Below, one piece after another: positions 4,653-5,934 of a stretch of 5,934 bases of DNA. A program made the position numbers and the translations under genes. The notes below the pieces were generated by a model. The model made no database searches. It saw only the letters and a list, made by a program, of their open reading frames with translations, and was not told where the DNA came from. The DNA comes from Kiritimatiellales bacterium (GTDB lineage Bacteria; Verrucomicrobiota; Kiritimatiellia; Kiritimatiellales; Pontiellaceae), in assembly GCA_030588285.1 (NCBI GenBank), contig JAUUYK010000065.1, forward strand, positions 1 through 5,934. Reading direction: 5' to 3'. Within the stretch, counting starts at the first letter, position 1; each line of letters opens with the position of its first letter.

Positions 4653-5934
4653 CTACTTTTTCTTCAACAAGATGGTGCGCATGTCGGGGTGGGCGAGTTT
4701 GCGGCTGGCTTCGATGATGTCGGAGAAGTCTGCGGCGGGGATGAGCGCGGGGCGAAGGTCGGCGATTTGTACCATGCGGATGGTGTTGGTCCGTTTGGAA
4801 TAGACGACGGAAATCTGAACCATGCCGGCTCCATCTGGGGTTTGCCATGAGAAGGATTTGGGCATAATGACGGGTTCGTATCCTTTGGGCAGAACGAGGT
4901 TATATTCGGTGACGCTGTCGATGTAGTCGTTCCACGCGAGCGGGAGGGTTCGTTCGTTGGAGCGGTCTTTTAATAAGTCGCCAAGTCCGCCGGGAATCAC
5001 GAAGTAGAGGTAGTTTCCGTCTTGAACGGCGTAGCGTTCGGCGGTAACGGAATATTCCATATGACCGGGGTAGGTGGTGTAGTCGGTGATGAGCTCGGAG
5101 GAGGCGGTGGCAGATTGTGAAATATCGGAGACCAGTTCGAGGTAGTGACGGCGGCGATTTTCGGGGGTGATTTCGGCGTAGCCTTGATGGAAGTTTTCGA
5201 AGTCTATTCCTTGTATGGTAGCTTCTTGGGTGAGCTCTGCTTTTCCGTTGGCCGTGATGCTCATGTTTATTTTTACATGGGAGCGGTCATCTTTTTTCGG
5301 CGCAATGTCGATGGTGCTGATATCGCCGGTTTTTAAATTTAGTACGGCGCGGTGGTCGTAGATGGAGGTGCCGAGTTCGGCATATTGCGAGGAGCCGTCG
5401 AGGTAGACGATTTTACCCTCGATATTCAGTTTCAGAAGAACCGTATTAAAGGCGCTGCGTGCGGGGTTTTTAAGTAGGGGTTTTACGGCTTCGGGGATGA
5501 GGGGCAGTCCGCCGGAAAGTACAAATTCGGGGGAGTATCCGCCTGCCGTTAATAGACTGTATAGCACAACCATGCGGTCGGGGTTGTTGCCATACCGCTC
5601 GGCGAGGGTTTGGTTGGCGGGGGTGATGGCGGAGAGGGGCAAGTTGGTTAAGCTGGGGCCGGCGGGGCGCAGGTTTTTGGCGACCCAATCGCGCAGGACA
5701 ATAACTTTTTCCCGATCGGTATTTAAGCCGTCGATGAGTTGTTTGGCTAGTGCAATGGAATCGGTTTGGTTTTCGGCCGCGGCGAGTAAGTTGCTTTGCA
5801 CGTTTTGGGCGTAGGCTTTCCAGGTGGTGGTGGAAACGAAGACGGCCGGGTTGAAGGTCCACCAAACGGGGAGGCTTTCTTCTTGTTTTACGGCCGGTTG
5901 GTTGGTGGAGGTCCAGGTGTAGGTGAGGAGTCCA
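4653..5934 (-). CDS. DUF3857/transglutaminase-like protein, C-terminal part, catalytic Cys and His apparently lost
   Basis: The frame is open to the right edge, so the N-terminus is missing; 426 residues are visible. The GTG at 5801 is an internal Val codon. The first visible 36 or so residues (TYTWTST, then VFVSTTTW) look like the end of a DUF3857 beta domain. A transglutaminase-like domain follows: EKVIVLRDWVAKNLRPAGP, then the blocks that should hold the triad. Where relatives have RYGDCKDKA, this protein has RYGNNPDRM, so the Cys position is Asn (codon 5585-5583). Where relatives have F-N/D-H-V, it has FNTV, so the His position is Thr (codon 5444-5442). The Asp is kept in VYLDGSS (codon 5399-5397). 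After about codon 5330 the protein is a beta-rich C-terminal region ending with a short basic tail (LLKKK). Relatives are usually exported or envelope proteins of unknown role; no signal peptide can be seen here. The stop is 42 bases before mntA. A non-catalytic structural or binding role is inferred. Confidence 0.75.
   Translation of the reverse strand, partial: GLLTYTWTSTNQPAVKQEESLPVWWTFNPAVFVSTTTWKAYAQNVQSNLLAAAENQTDSIALAKQLIDGLNTDREKVIVLRDWVAKNLRPAGPSLTNLPLSAITPANQTLAERYGNNPDRMVVLYSLLTAGGYSPEFVLSGGLPLIPEAVKPLLKNPARSAFNTVLLKLNIEGKIVYLDGSSQYAELGTSIYDHRAVLNLKTGDISTIDIAPKKDDRSHVKINMSITANGKAELTQEATIQGIDFENFHQGYAEITPENRRRHYLELVSDISQSATASSELITDYTTYPGHMEYSVTAERYAVQDGNYLYFVIPGGLGDLLKDRSNERTLPLAWNDYIDSVTEYNLVLPKGYEPVIMPKSFSWQTPDGAGMVQISVVYSKRTNTIRMVQIADLRPALIPAADFSDIIEASRKLAHPDMRTILLKKK

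Noticed and set aside
5470..5865. 131-codon minus-strand frame rich in Arg and Pro
   Set aside because: It overlaps the transglutaminase-like gene in another frame on the same strand, has no recognisable domain, and its composition is that of an out-of-frame shadow.
1..5934. tRNA genes, CRISPR arrays, insertion-sequence ends and attachment sites
   Set aside because: None found by reading both strands: no repeat-spacer pattern, no transposase, no cloverleaf, and no terminal inverted repeats around the toxin-antitoxin pair or the esterase.

Overview
The window comes from a bacterium of intermediate GC content. It carries part of a biotin-dependent, sodium-pumping decarboxylase, a secreted SGNH-type carbohydrate esterase, and a block of minus-strand genes that includes a toxin-antitoxin pair. 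Anaerobic sodium-pump metabolism, a secreted polysaccharide deacetylase and a DUF3857/transglutaminase-like protein together would fit a marine or anaerobic member of the PVC group (for example Kiritimatiellota or Lentisphaerota). That placement is inference from gene content only; no phylogenetic marker is present.

Plus strand, 1-1941: the end of a biotin carrier (the C-terminus of an OadA-type alpha subunit, or a small separate biotin subunit) is followed 26 bases later by the membrane beta subunit. Biotin on the EAMKM lysine would carry CO2 to the beta subunit, where decarboxylation drives Na+ out of the cell. The beta subunit keeps all the ion-pathway residues I can place. Its N-terminus is unusual: a signal-like segment plus about 100 soluble residues before the first family helix. 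A good intrinsic terminator closes this transcription unit, so no gamma-subunit gene follows.

Plus strand, 1942-2967: an isolated, visibly AT-richer gene encodes an exported esterase of the sialate O-acetylesterase/CE6 (DUF303) type. A run of eight G lies in the codons of its conserved ARGGT block.

Minus strand, 5934-3068 (transcribed right to left): a partial DUF3857/transglutaminase-like protein that appears to have lost its catalytic Cys and His; then mntA and hepT, a type VII toxin-antitoxin pair overlapping by 17 bases; then a stand-alone class I glutamine amidotransferase. It converges on the esterase gene, with 100 bases between the two stops. Gaps of 42 and 66 bases and a shared direction allow one operon, but mntA has no Shine-Dalgarno and may have its own promoter.

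There is no gene-free stretch longer than 300 bases. I saw no tRNA, rRNA, CRISPR array, insertion sequence or attachment site. I do not see a clearly new system. The strongest leads are the remodelled beta subunit, the apparent pseudo-transglutaminase, the G8 tract in the esterase, and the mntA-hepT pair with a glutamine amidotransferase next to it.
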